Position numbers and translations under genes: made by a program. A DNA stretch of 64,000 nt from Pseudoneurospora amorphoporcata (Eukaryota; Ascomycota; Sordariomycetes; Sordariales; Sordariaceae), in contig MU859153.1 of the NCBI GenBank assembly GCA_033297205.1, positions 1-64,000 on the forward strand. Reading direction: 5' to 3'. Below the pieces are notes generated by a model. That model worked only from the letters and a program-made list of their open reading frames with translations, did not search any database and had not been told where the DNA came from. Below, one piece after another: positions 36,070 to 49,273 of this stretch; within the stretch, counting starts at the first letter, position 1; each line of letters starts with the position of its first letter.

Positions 36070-39000
36070 CTTTTGGTTACAGAAGGGTGATTGTCGCGAG
36101 TCGCGATGGAGGGTAGGTCAAGTGCGCGCGACTACGCACCACTCACTGGCGACCACTGGTAGTGGAGTAGTTGGAGGTGACCTCTTTTGGTGGTGTCCCA
36201 GTCCGTGTGGCCAGCGAGGTGTCCAGGGCGAGGCGTGGTGGAGTACTTTTTGGCTTTGGATCTGCCGCTGACCGCAAATCGACTGCAAATTAATGGCTGG
36301 TGGGGTGGACTGAAAAGGGGGGCAACCTGGTCGGCTGGGGTCCGTCAAAATAAATGAAGAAAAAAAAGGGAAGCAAAAGACGGTGTCTGACTGCTGGTAG
36401 AACACAACCGAGCGGAAGAGGCGCATCGGTTCGAGGTTTGAGGTTGAGTCCAGGTGAGGGAGGACGAATATAATAAGTAAGGTTCTACTAGTTGTTTGAG
36501 GAGCTGCAAGTCAACATCCAACTTGTGTGCGCGCTGCTGCAGGCGGGCTCAGCACAGGACCTTGAACTGGGCTGAATGGCCGACGGAAGTGGGCGCTCAA
36601 TGTTTAATCTAATCCTTGGTTTTTGACTAACCAGGACCGGGGACTGGTTGTCACTCTAGGTACATTGTACACTGGGTGCGCGGGCGGCCGTCGAATGGGA
36701 GGGCGCGGGTATTATGGGTTATTGTTTTTATTCGAAAGGGGGGTGCTACCTATCCGTAGCTAGCAGGTCACCGCAGGGCTGAAGTAACCTGGCACTTTGT
36801 CAGATCTCGGAGATTGCTGTTGGCGATAGTCGCTGATGGTCGTCGACCCCGTTTGTTTCTCGTGTAGCGGCTATCGCAATAAAGGGCATCTGGCGGTGGA
36901 AGCCTAGGTATTATGCCTCGTCTTCTGCCGTCTGCGTGCTCCCTTTTGGTTCGACAATGGGCAATCGCGCAAAGCGGCTGAGCGAGGGACTTGGGTGGTA
37001 GAATGAGTTTTTCAAAAAGGCTATGAAATGCCCTGCATTGCGTGTGTCTCTGGATCATTGGGTGTATCTGGTAGCGCGATGGGGATGCTGGATGGAGGGC
37101 CTGTCGAGGGCGCCGCCGCGCCGGGGCAGTCGCGAAGCAGCCAATCGTAGTACACGGTTTGGGGGGCCATGCGTAATTTCTCCTTGAATCCAGATGGAGA
37201 CTCCTTGTCGCCCTAGCAGTGCCGATGCGACAAACGTCACCAACATTGTTTTGTGTCCAAGCAGCCAGTCTTCAATGCAACCAACTTGGGCAAGACTTCT
37301 CGATTGGGTAGGTGGGGCTTCTCCCTTTTCCCTTGTGCCCTTCAAGCTGACTGACCTGAGTGAGCGACACTTCTTACTGACACTCTGACACACACACTCC
37401 CCGCACGCACACGCCTGTAACATTGAGAATGCTGCTTGATGCGACGAACGCTGGCCGGGGTGTCTTTCCCGTGGTTTCCCATGGCAACCCTCTCAGGTCC
37501 TGCGCTTACAGCCAGTCAGCATCGACCTTGGGCCTGCCGAAGCGCGTCTCGATGGTCCGAAGCAACGGGCGCGCACTGCAGCAGATGAGGTGAGACGAGA
37601 CCACACTTGCGACGGGACTTGGCGACTGCATCAAGCCCCGACAGGCATCTGGAGGCATCGGACATGGACGCCCCGAGCAGCCGGCTCTGTTTGTTGTGCA
37701 TTGTGCGATGTGCAGCGGCAAGGAACAAGGGCAGGGCATGGGCATGGGCATGGGCATGATGAGTAGGCGGTTTGCAGTTTGCAGTTGGACTTTTTCTTCT
37801 GCAAGTTACGAGGCCTTCTGCCTCCAACCCGCTCCGCATCTGCGACTCTGCGCCGTCTGCTGCGCAAGTGCGCCGTTGTGGACTTTTTCGTTGCATATTC
37901 GAGCACGCATAGCTCGGGCGGGACCGAGCTTGAGCTCCAATTCGCAGTTCGAAACACAAGCTGCAACCCAATCGGTTCCTGTGTACGCAGTGCAGTGCAG
38001 TGCAGTGTGCCTTTCTGCGGAGCCTGTCTCCAGCCTCTGTGCCTAGTCCCGTCCGTCTCCCTTGATGCAGAATGTTGGGAAGCTAGTGATCTTCCGGTGT
38101 TTGGGTGTTTTTGCATTGAACAATGGACAGCCTACGGATAGAAGCTTGAAACGGGTAGAAGAAGAACAAATGGAAGGCTAGAGACTTTTCTATACCATCC
38201 CGTCATACCTACCCTTTCGAGTTTCGACTCCATGGAGAGGTATTCCCTGTTTGCGTTGCGCGCTAATAACAACATGGCGGGAATGGCTGCCCGGACGGAT
38301 GCACGTATGTCAGAGGTAGGTAGTTAAGGTATATGTACCTAGAGGTATGTACTGTACCCTCTTGGAAAACTCCATGACCACGGCGATTACTTGCAGTGGC
38401 CTGCCCGACTGTACCTGACCTGGGTTTGAGGAAGCATCAAAGTACGGAGTCGGCCGAAAAAATGTCAATCATCTCGGAGCATTGGTGCACAGAGCAAATC
38501 AGGAACAGGCACGGGCGGGATTTGTTCTCGTTTTTCTATTTTCAAACTTGTTGTTGCGGTTGATCGACCTCCACACGGAACCCACACGTTCGCTGACCTG
38601 CCCCTGCTTGTGACAAGAGTCGAGTCAACAGTTGTTAAACACATTAGTCTCCCTAGAAAGCCAACCCTTGCTTGGCACTTGACCCTGGTTTGCGTTAACA
38701 GTGGACAGTGATGCCTAGAGGTAACATCCAATGGTCTCCAACTCCAACCAAACAAGGGCAACCTACTGACAGTTAGCCTCTTTTCCTGTTCCATTCGACA
38801 TTGGCCGTTGCGTCAATCGTTTTGTTCCAAGAAATCCATTGATTTGCACCTTGCACCTGGCACTTCCCGATGCCATGGTTTCCATGTTTGCGAGTGGTGT
38901 GCATTGTTCCTTGATTAACTTTGAATGACCGGAAGCTTAACGGGAGTACCTATACCTACACGTGTAGAAGTACACTTTTGCGGGGAATAAGTATAAAAGA

Positions 39001-39936
39001 GGCTGCTGTCCAATCGCCTCAATTCTTGCTGCTTTGTTTGGAATTGGGTGGTTGGGGAGGTCCCGCCCGCGTCCCGCGTCTCACAGACAACAAGGACTCT
39101 CTTCGCCATTTCGACAACCGAAGAGCTGACTGAAAGGGAGCCACCGAACGAGCCACGCACAAGGGAACACCGAACATTGCAACCTCTCAAACACACAAGC
39201 CTCCCTGAGTCGACCACCTATAATCCCAATAATCTCACCAAATCGCGCCGAACCGAGCCTACCACAACCCTTGAACAGAAAGACAGCAAGGTCAGACAGG
39301 CACAATCGACAGGGCTGCCTAGGCAAGGAGTTAATGAGAGAGAGAGAGAAAGCAACCTGTCTGTCCTGTGTGAACCGAATAGCGGAGATAGCCATCGTTG
39401 TCGTTGTTGTTGTTGTCGTCGTTGTCATCGCCCGTCGTCGGTCCCTCTCTGCCCGACCCGGTACTCCAGCTCCTCTGCAGCTCTCCCTCTGGACCCGAAG
39501 CGGATTCCCTTCCCCATTTTTGCAGCTCCACCCCGGATGCCTCATACAGGCTTATAGCTCCAATTCGGTCTGGACTGGATCCATCCCATCTTCAGCTGCG
39601 CCAGGTCTGTCCGTCCAAAGGTTTGCTTGGGTCCTGGTCGTTTCTCTGGGCTGTAAGCTTTTTGCTTTGCCGGTGTGCTTTGCTGTTTCCGTCCCGCTTG
39701 TTCGTCCGAAACGCCTTGCTCCCCGGTTGCTTTTTGCAAGTGGTGTGTGGCCGACCGACTTTGTTGTTGACATAGCAACCAACCCGACGTGCACGGCAAC
39801 TCCCACAACCTGCGTGCCTGTGTACGTGCGGGTTCGAGTGCAGACGAGACTTGGACTCCCACTCACAGTCCAGTCCCACCGCCCCTGACCTGCAACCCGA
39901 CTGACAGACGCCTGCCCGCCGCGACTCGACAAAGAG
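36070..39936. other. 3.9-kb divergent regulatory region between sid-1-type kinase and CYK3
   Basis: No convincing gene; open frames are short or random-looking on both strands. Small repeats are (GGGCAT)4 at 37734-37757 and (GCAGT)4 at 37987-38006. From about 39000 to 39936 the sequence is C-rich with GTT/GTC runs and several short upstream ATG frames, fitting a long CYK3 5' leader. Confidence 0.55.
37734..37757 (+). repeat. (GGGCAT)4 hexanucleotide repeat
   Basis: Four exact tandem hexamers in the divergent promoter region. Confidence 0.92.
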
Positions 39937-42900
39937 ATGGTTCCCGCACCACCACCAGTCCCGACGCGGTTCCCTTGTTGGGTTCGGGCTGTCTACTCGT
40001 GGGGAGGAGAGGTGCGTGACTAGACAAGATACTGCAATTACCTTCCTGCGGTCCGTCCTGCCCAGCAATCGCGAGTGCCAATGCTGCTTCCCGTCCGACT
40101 CCAACCTCAACAACAAGCTATGGCCCGACAGTCTGACTGACCGATGCCCGTATATTTGCAGAGCAAACGCGACCTCGGATTCATCGAAGGCGACCTAATA
40201 GAATGTCTCAACGCTGGCGACGGCTCATGGTGGACGGGGAGGCTATGGCGCGACAGGAGGGCAATTGGCGTCTTCCCCTCCAACTTCGTCGAGCTGATGC
40301 CCGAAAACTTCAGGCCGACCAGCAGATCCGCGAGCCCAATGGCTACCAGCAACTCTCCCAGTCCCAGTGGCTCCCCACAAAAGTCCATGACCTTTCGAAA
40401 ACCCTTCGAGGCCTACGCAAAGGCCCCCCATTATACCACCGCAAAGGTTCCCGAGACCTACAAGGACGGCTCCGTAAGCCGACCCCCGCGCACCGGCTCG
40501 ATTCGACCACGATCGCGAGGTCCCATAGGGCACCCAGGAGGAAGAGAGGCCGGGCATGACTACAGATATTCCCACGGCGGTCCTCAGCCGCCTAGCCATG
40601 GAGGGAGGGCACCGTCACCGGCACCGTTTAGGGCTGCGTCGCCAAATCCGTACCGAGCACCCTCTCCAGCTCCGTATCCGGTACCGATACCGCCGCCTCT
40701 AGCCGGGTCACCAGCGCCGACAGGACCCTTTCGGGCTGCGTCACCGTCGCCTTACCGGGAAGCATCGCCAGCACCATACCGCCCTCGAGCTGCATCACCC
40801 GTCCCATACGTACCCTCCCCCGCGCCATACCACTCCCATTCGCACTCACCGTCACCGGCACCGCTCCGAAACACATCGCCATCCAGGTCACGATCTCCTT
40901 ACAAGCATCAGCTGGATTACGGGGGAACACCACCAATAAGAGATGCGTCGCCAGCTAGAGGGTACTCACCAATGAGAGCCCATTCTCCCGCGCCGCCATC
41001 GCCAGCACCATCGTACAGGCCCTACCGACCTCCCCAGCTCCAGGATGGTCAATACCAGGAAGGAGGTCCCGGGGGAGGGGATTCACCGCCTCCTCCGCCC
41101 CCTCCACATCGCAGCCTCGTTGCACGCCATGAATCCAAAAATTCCTACAACGGGGACCAGCAGTCACAGTCCCAGTCACAATACTACGATGATATACCCA
41201 GACCGAATTCCACGGCTCCGTATAATCAGAACTCTAATGGCTACCCCATGGCAAGGACACCTTCCCCATGCCCTCCTTCACCAGCGGTATCAGGCGCGAT
41301 GACCCCGTCACCGTTGAGAGAGGCCATGGATGATGTGATGGAGCAGTTGGACGTGTTGAGCGGCGGTGGTAAACTTCACCGCGAAGGATCTCCGGAGCCT
41401 TTCGACCCCTGGGCGCCCGAGGCTTTCGAAGAAATCCACCAAAAATCGAGAAAAGCTCGGGAGAAACGCCCCCAGAGCACCATGCTAATCGACGAGGGGT
41501 ACGAAACATACAGTGGGACTGGCTCGAGCTTAGTAGGACCCGCCTCCAAACCTCCTCAAAAGGAAGATGAGCCATCACGCCTCCCTCAGTTAAGTAACTA
41601 CGTCGAGAGGATGGAATCCAGGCTGAGGACCATGCACCAGCATAGCGCCAGCATGAATAACATTACCGAAGGCCCACCTCCTCCCCCTAAAAGTCCGTTC
41701 ATGAACCGGCCAAAGTCATCGATCGAGTCCCGAGTGGCGGCAGACCCAAGGCTTAGGAAGAAGAAGTCATCATATGACATGGGGCGACAGACTCTTGATC
41801 GAAGTTCGACCACAAAGACCACCTCGACTAATGCCTCCGATGCCCCAAGCAATGTTACCTTTTCCTCGGCAACAACTGACAGTACTAATCGGAGTCTGAT
41901 GAGCGGCGTTTCAGCTGGAGGCATAAGCGCCACCAGCGCTGGAAGCTTGGTAAGGAAGAACCGAATCAGGGCTCACAGTGCGCTCAGCATCCAGGAGGAA
42001 TCCGACCGTCCAGGAACTCCGTTCACAGGGGTAACGTACCATAGCAGCCATGCTTCGGAGAATCTCCATATGCGACCGAAGTCCCGAACCGATCTTGGAC
42101 ACGATGACTCGATGGGTAACCTGGGAGGTCTTGTTACCCCAAAGCCGAAGAAGCAGAACTTCATCAAGCGAATCCTCGAGTCTGCCAAGACCGGAGTTGC
42201 GAACAGCAGAAACAGCATTGCTTCTGCAGGGTCATCCTCGCCGACTAAATCAGCGACAAATCCGCTTTCTGCTCTATCTGGAGGTCCGTCCCTGTTACCG
42301 GCGAAGAATCTTGGGAGGGAAGGCATGGGCAGTGGTGTTGACTGGGTCCAGGTTCGGCGAGACGTCAACCGTTCCAACTCATTGAGTCAGAACGAGCGTA
42401 CGGAGCGAAAGGAAAGATGTCAAATGCTGGACCATCCAGCTTTGAATCCCGTGGAGGAACTATACAACAGCGTCGATGGCGATGAGGGCGCTGATGGAAT
42501 GCCCGTCCAGGCGCCGTTTAACTATCTAGCCATTAACCTAAGCCAGGTCGACAAGAACTCCCGCTTCGTGGCCAGCCTGCCCCCGACCATTACAGCCGCA
42601 TCGCTTGCGGCCACTTACGTTTGCCGACCATACACCAGCGAGGTTCAACGCCTACGTGCCATCTTCACCTGGGTTTCCGAGAAGGTTTGCTGGGAGGAGG
42701 ACTTTGAGGGGCCTATCGACACGCGACGAGTTATTCACTCGAAGCGTGGATGCTGCGAAGAGTTTGCGGTTCTCGTTGCGGAGATGTGCGAAGCTGTGGG
42801 CCTGCATTGTGAGGTCGTCCGCGGTTATCTCAAGTCGCCAGGCGAGATCCCTGATGCCAATATTGTTCCCCGTCCCAACCACTGGTGGAATGCGGTGGTT

Positions 42901-44055
42901 GTTGACAACGAGTGGAGGATGATGGATACCTGTTTGGCGAGCCCGTCCTTCCCACGCCGTGCCCTGTATTCGAGCTGGAACAGCTCTCAAGCCGACCCCT
43001 GGTGGTTCCTAGCACGCCCTACCGAGATCTGCTGGACGCATATCCCCGAACACCACGAACAACAACACATCTGCCCGCCTGTTGCTCACGAGATCCTGCT
43101 CAATCTGCCCTGTGCCTGCCCACCATACTTCAAGAACGGCCTGGACATGTTTGATTACAACACTTGTCTGACCAGGATCGAGGATCTGGAAATGGTGCAC
43201 ATCAAGTTCAACGTGCCAGCTGATGTCGAAATTGCCGCAGAGGTCGAGACTCGCGCTTTCATTAAGGATAACGACGGTGATGTCTTTGAGTCTGGCGAAG
43301 TAGTCAAGAAACGTGCCCTTGCACAAGCAGAGTGGTTCGGGGGCATGAAGCGCTACACCGTCAAGGCCCTCCTGCCCGGCGATGAAGGCACCGGCATGCT
43401 CAAGATCTATGCCGGCAAGCGCGGCCTGATGCACAGCATCAAGGACATCCCGCATCCTCTCGCCTTCGCTCTTCCCATCATCCACACGGGCGAAAACCCG
43501 CCCTACGAGTTCGTCACCCGCCATCCGACCCCTCACGCCCAACGCCACGACCTTTACATCGTCCAACCGCAATGCCAGCGCCTCGCCCTCAACAACACCT
43601 TCGTATTCATCATCCGCCAACACCCGAGCTCGAGCTCGACCTCCGACGGCCCCATGTCGCCCTCCGTTATCTCCGGCAGCGCCTCTCCGGTTCCCTTCCT
43701 CCGCCCTTCCAGCGCCATGAGCATGACCTCGAGCGCAGCCGGTGGTTCACAACCCAGCACCACCGCCGGCGGTTCTAGCAGCGGCAGCAGCAGCAAGAAA
43801 CCCGCCAAGCTTGCCATCCAGACGCCGGGTGGTAAGATCCTCCGGCTGATGAGAAAAGAGGACCGAGGAGGCAAAGGAGGCATCGGGTTCGGCAGCCGGG
43901 CGGCTGCTGCTTCAGCGGCCGAGCCGGGAGAAGAGGGAGACGGAGGCACGTGGGAAACCATCATCAAGTGCAGCGAGCGTGGAACTTGGAGGGGACTGGT
44001 GTTGGCTGATAGGACGGCCAGGTGGTGCGTTTTCGCCGAGTGGGTTTGTCAGTAA
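39937..44055 (+). CDS. CYK3: Cytokinesis protein 3 (CYK3): SH3 plus transglutaminase-like domain
   Basis: Actomyosin-ring and septum-assembly protein of the Cyk3 family. Exons are 39937-40011 and 40162-44055, giving 1322 aa. Exon 1 (MVPAPPPVPTRFPCWVRAVYSWGGE) supplies the first SH3 strand and joins in phase to SKRDLGFIEGDLIECL, completing an SH3 domain at about residues 14-72 (GSWWTGRLW, FPSNFVEL). Residues 100-400 are Pro-rich with repeated SPAPYR/ASP units, a likely ligand for other SH3 proteins. The transglutaminase-like core shows Cys890 (RGCCEEFAVL), His932 (PNHWWNAVV) and Asp947 (WRMMDTCLA), properly spaced. A beta-rich C-terminal region follows, interrupted by a Ser-rich loop, and ends in WCVFAEWVCQ. 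A start at a downstream ATG (40144) would lie in the intron and break the SH3 domain. Confidence 0.93.
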
Positions 44056-47000
44056 GAATGGCTTTCGCCTACCACTACACTACTAGACGCTCCATTCAAA
44101 GTGCCATCTGGAAAAAAGAAATCACCTGCGGAGGGTTGGTCGTGGTGGGCTAGGGGACATCACAACGAAAGTGATGTCTTAAAAAGATATCCGAAAAGAG
44201 ATCCTCATGGAAATGTACGGTTGTACGGTTGTTGTACGACATGGTTTATGGCTCCACGGTTGGCTTGTTGGATGAGCGACGCTTTTTTCAATCCTGTTTT
44301 TTTCTTCTTCACATCATACCGCATTGTTTGATTCTTGGCAGGCGAGGCGTTTTAAGGGAAGAGAAACGCGCATAGCAAGCGAAGCGAATGCAAAAGCATG
44401 TTCGAATAGTTATTGTCGAGATACTCACTTCAAATGTGTAAAATATGCACGAGGGAGGATGAAGATGATTTGAGCAGGTTATTTGTTGGCCTACCTTGCA
44501 TGGGTTGGTTGGGCATAGGATCAGGGGGAGAGGACGAGAGGAAGTGAGAAAACAAGAAATTGATAACAATACCCCCTGATTCGATTTGACTTGTATACAA
44601 ACAATCTCCTGACGCTTTGAGATCCTCATGGGTGACTAGTAGGTTTATGGAAAGTCCGGTTCTTATCTGGCTTGCAAAACACCCCTAAAAATAAACTACA
44701 TGCGTCGAGCCACCAGTGCAAATTAAAAGTCGGTAATGAAAATTATAGGAAGTATGCATAACAAAAACAAAAAAAGAGATACCAAATGGACAGCACAGCC
44801 AGTTTTACGTACCCTCCTCGGTTCTACTAGGCCTCTCCAGCTCAGGTCTACAAACTCCCGCAGTGTACGACATGGAACGCACGCTATCGGCTTTGTCTTT
44901 GTTGGGAAGGACCTCATGATCTGCCCCGGCCGCGAATCGAACTCGAAGGCGGACGAACGGGGTGGTCTCGAGATGCAGGAGCTGCGGGCCGTTGAACGGC
45001 ACTACCTTACTTACCTACTACTGACTGCGCCATTGGGCCAGAAGGTCGTTGGCTGCGGGTGGTGGAAGGAGCTATGGGATGATGGGTTATATGGGCAGGC
45101 GCGAGGGGGTTGAGAATGGAAGGAGCGATGGTAAATTTTGGGTATGGGAGATGGAATATAAGGAGCAGCTGGGTGGGAGACGGGAGCCAGGCACGGGATG
45201 CCGTGACTGGCTATGCGACTTTCGTTGGTAAAATTCGGAAGGTGCTCTCCATATAGTGGAAGCTTTCATCTCCAGAGTTTTCAGCTGAGTCTGGCACGGC
45301 ATTTCCTCTTCAACCGAACCGAACAACCTGAACCTAGTACCAGTCAAGTTTCCAAGTTCGTTTCGTCTAAGACAGTCAGACTGGACGCCGTCGGAACCAA
45401 ATCGCCTTACAGCTAGCTAGCCCTTCTAGCGCTTTCCACCCATATATGGTGTAAGTTATCCGTTCCTGTATCGCTGTATGAAGTACAAGTGATGACTGGG
45501 TTTGGCGAGCTTCGAGATCAAATCCGTGAAAGATGGCCAAGTCTCCTCGTTTTTTTTTGTTTTTTTTTTCCCCGCGACAAACCATCAATTGACTCTCACC
45601 TAATCATGGATAGAGGCTTACAGTTTCACTGGAGCTTGTTGCTGGTCTTCATCATGACAACATTCATTCTGGTCTCCGTGTTTGTTGTAGACAAGTTGGT
45701 CAGCTTCCACGTCCTGGTCGTCTCACGGCGCCTACGATTCCCAAAGAACCTCGCAGAGCCACTTTGGAAGAGTACCGGACCTCGAAAAACAACCTCTCTT
45801 TTCCCTTTCTTTTCGAGCCAAGCCACAATGGACGAGTGTCTGTAGAGTTGACCATCTTCCACACATTCAACCCTGACATCCCCTTCCGCACATAACCCTG
45901 GGCTCTGGAAAGCCCCTGACCAAGCCACTATTTCTATGTGGCGTGTGAGCTTTGTGGCTGAGGTACAACAACAATGGAAAGTCGTGCTAGCCCACATCAC
46001 GGTCGGAGACAACGTCGAATATTTGTTCCGGTCATGGTGACACTCCTTACCACACAGTCCGGCAGACCGCAACTTGGAAGCCGAGACCGCATTTGAGACA
46101 GAATGATCGACCAAGGCTAAACACCAATTTTTTCGCCGAGATGCCTATAAACTGAGACCTGCATCACTGGCTCTGCGGGTTCTGGAGCAGAAGACTGCGC
46201 TACCTCGACTCAGCTTGACTTTTTCTTTGCGCGATTGCTCGATGCGGCGACATGGACTGCGATGGATGTTCGGTTCTATCGGAGCATGCTGCGAACCATT
46301 TGACCAGCCAATCGCTCACGATTCCCTCGTTGGACAGACGTCTTGTCTCTCGTAATTGATCAATGGCGAATGGATGGTCAGCGAAATGCCTCAGCGACGT
46401 CAAGCTGTTCCACTTACCTTTCCTCCACGTGTACTGGTACTTCCACGACACCGCACCACACGAACATGCGAGTTGGGGCCACTGAGGACCTTGCTGGGTG
46501 CTGATGCCGGAGAATCAGAGATGGAGTTTAAACACGATACCATAGACCCCAGGTTCCTGGAGGGTCGATCACTTCACAGTTTTCAACACACCTCCATCCA
46601 CCCAATCCATTCAGTCTGGACTTCGATCGTTGTTCGTGGCCGGAAACGAAACAAAAACCGCTAGAGGTAGTTTTCACACTTTGCCACGACACCTTGACCG
46701 AACGCGCGCCTGATCCTCACAGCGCCTCTGACCCTCGGTGCGTCGGAGCATCGCTCACGACTAAGACCGACCCCAGTCACCCCACCTCCGCGGAGTTTCA
46801 AGCCGTTTCGCCGTCAAACCGTTCAACAGTGGTAAGTCGAAAGCCAGCTGATTCACTCTCAACCACTCGTTGCTCCTCAACACTTGAGGTCGAGACAATG
46901 ACATTCTAGAACCTCTTTGGTCATATCGGGTCGTTCATTGCTTGATCGTCTTTGGAGGTTCAAACATGGCTCCACCAAGGCTATACCTGCAAGGAATTAT

Positions 47001-47488
47001 ACAGCCCGTCCAAGCGGCGGCATGATGCAAGCTGCGCTCTGTCTTTTGATAAGAATGGCATATGCGTCGGGCGGGAGCTTGAACCTTTTCCCACCGCTTT
47101 GGCTCGAAACTCTTTTCCTGCAACTGGATTTGTCTGTCGGTCGGTCAGAGCTTCCAGGGCCCAGCTCCGTTCCTATTTCATGGGGTCTCGTGGGCAATCT
47201 CGTGTGTCTTTGATTCACTCATTTCTTCCCACCTTATGATCGCCACACCAAGCGATATCGCATTACTTATCAAGGGTGACTCGGCTCTCTCGAGCCTCAT
47301 AATTCGGAATTTCCCGCCGTCTGCATATTCACATTTGTCTCCAAGTTGGGGATTTTCAATTATTGTTCCTGAAGCCAAGCACAAGTGGCGAAGGGACAGG
47401 ACGATTACGCGTTGCTCGGCAGGACCCGGCAGAACCTACCTACGACCGCACATAAAGATCACAAGACGCCCAGTCTGCTAAAGTTACC
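44056..47488. other. Intergenic region downstream of CYK3
   Basis: No well-supported gene. One small frame (45606-45845) with a membrane-like helix is listed separately as speculative. The last several hundred bases probably include the leader of the small gene at 47489. Confidence 0.5.
45606..45845 (+). CDS. Speculative 79-aa ORF with one hydrophobic helix
   Basis: I do not recognise this ORF. It has an ATG start preceded by a T-rich, CT-rich promoter-like stretch (45549-45571). Residues about 9-28 (WSLLLVFIMTTFILVSVFVV) form one plausible transmembrane helix, followed by a basic segment. No intron is needed and no conserved family is recognised. Chance is a real alternative, since the surrounding 3.4 kb contains other random open frames of similar size. 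Confidence 0.2.
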   Translation: MDRGLQFHWSLLLVFIMTTFILVSVFVVDKLVSFHVLVVSRRLRFPKNLAEPLWKSTGPRKTTSLFPFFSSQATMDECL

Positions 47489-48140
47489 ATGATGCGCAGC
47501 TTCACGCGACACAGATCTCCACGCCAGCGAGTTAGCTGGTCATCAACTATCGACGACATGTCTAGCCTCCGACCCTGTTCGAGCACATCGTCAAAGGGAC
47601 GGGACACTGGGTTCCCAGAGCCCTTCAATGGAGGTGCGTCAGCATGACATACATGTTACTGCATCAGGGACTTTGCTAACGACACTATCAGACCGAAACA
47701 CAACATTACCACACCCAGAAGCCATCGTCGGCCCCAACGCCACCCTCGGCGAGGATGACATATCGGCGGAAAGGGCACTCATGCGGGCCCGAAACTCGTT
47801 CCTAAAGGAGCCGACTTCAAGTCCCAACAACGCCGAAGGGTTCATGGACGGCATCAATAATATGGAACGCATGGCTCGCGCGGTACGAGGCGATATCAGC
47901 AAAAGACCATCGGACAATGGGGCGGCATGGGTGAACACCCCAGCAACAACACCAACAAAGGACAGTGATAGTGTCATGTCCGCATCATCAGCTGGCTCAG
48001 GCCCTCGACGACTGGAGACCCCGTTCGTGAACCGCGCACAGCCGCTCTTCTCGCCGGACTCGCCGGAGTCCAAGAAGAGCACAAAGTCGACGGGGAAGAG
48101 GGCATGGTTCGCCAGGAACGTATTGGGCAGGTCACCTTGA
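47489..48140 (+). CDS. Unrecognised small Ser/Thr/Pro-rich protein
   Basis: Proposed exons are 47489-47633 and 47692-48140, giving 197 aa. The 58-nt intron has a GTGCGT donor, a GCTAAC branch-like site and an ATCAG acceptor, and the phases agree, which makes a real gene likely. Two adjacent ATGs open the frame (MMRSFTRHRSPRQRV). A more ordered stretch, ATLGEDDISAERALMRARNS and onward through FMDGINNMERMARAVRGDI, is probably helical. The rest is disordered with SP/TP sites (TPATTPTK, SPDSPESKK) that could be phosphorylated. The C-terminus is basic (KRAWFARNVLGRSP). I know no family for it and propose no function. Confidence 0.65.
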
Positions 48141-49273
48141 ACGACGTCTCGGCTGGCTTGACGAGGCTGGGGGGGGGGGGCGGCTTGTTGCGGCTTGGCC
48201 GAGCTTGGCACAAGTCATCCTGAGGACGATCGCGATATCATTCGTTTTATTCGACCAGGGCGGAAGGTGGAGTGATCCACCAAGACGGCAGAGCAGTGCC
48301 GAGCGAGGCCGTATGGGCCCAGAGCTTTCAAAGTTCAGACTCTTTTTTGCATATTTCTTTTTGTTCTCATTCAGCGTGGAGTTTCGTCCAGGGTTGCATA
48401 ACACCAGGTTTTGGTTTGGAGGAGCGAAGGTAAAAAGGCAGCATTGTACAACAAATTACAGCACACCAAAGCACGACGGAAAACGAGTTTCTTTTGTACC
48501 AAAGCATTCGCAAGGGAGCAATGTTATTTGGGGTAATCTGCACCTTCAATCACTGGGGTTCTAAGGAAGTGTGAGAGAGCATGGCATGAAGCCGGCTTTA
48601 TGAGACGAAGATTGGAAGAGCAAACTTTGGAATTCTATACTTAGCTCCTTCTCAGTTCAAAATAGGGGGAGTTATTTACTACAAGCGTTCATCTCCTATA
48701 TACGGGGTTTAGCTGGAAACTTCCGTCGGGCCAAACTGTACAAAGTCCGATGCCGCCTCAGCTGACAGCTGGGTCACAAACGGCACCCGCTTCAACTCCA
48801 CATCCTTACATGTCAAGTCAGCCAACCCAAGCTCAAAACTACACTATGACCCAGGCTTTATCAATTCAGTAGGTCTGGATTGTCTAGGACTTCGAATTAG
48901 GTCCAAGTAAAAATAGAGTGGATGTTTAGCAGAAATAGGATTGCCCGCAATAAGAATATGCCTTATGGGTGGAGTATCGCATTTCGTCTCGCTCGGCGCT
49001 AGTCATCACTGTTGGTAAACATGATCGGATGTCCCCGTTATGATGGAACAATGGCCCAAAATCAATCGAGACTGTTGAATGATGTTGATCTGCCGTTCTC
49101 ATTTTCCCCCGATTTGCAACCCCATTCGACCGCTTCCATCCTTCCAGAACAATACACGTCACCGCTCCTCCTCGCATGTGGTTTCTAACCCATCCGCTCT
49201 TTTCCACCTTCCATGCACATCAACCTCTCCCATGCTCCGCCCCGTTATCACCTCGCAAAATCATCTAACCATC
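48141..49273. other. Convergent 3' intergenic region
   Basis: No gene seen between the small unknown gene (+) and HIU hydrolase (-). A G10 run sits near 48172. It probably holds the two 3' UTRs. Confidence 0.55.

Noticed and set aside
44934..44944. tRNA B-box-like GAGTTCGATTC on the minus strand
   Set aside because: The flanking bases do not form a T stem, and no A box or acceptor stem is found about 50-60 bases upstream.
45626..46114. 162-codon minus frame downstream of CYK3
   Set aside because: No recognisable motif and Cys/Ser-rich random composition; it overlaps the competing small + frame.
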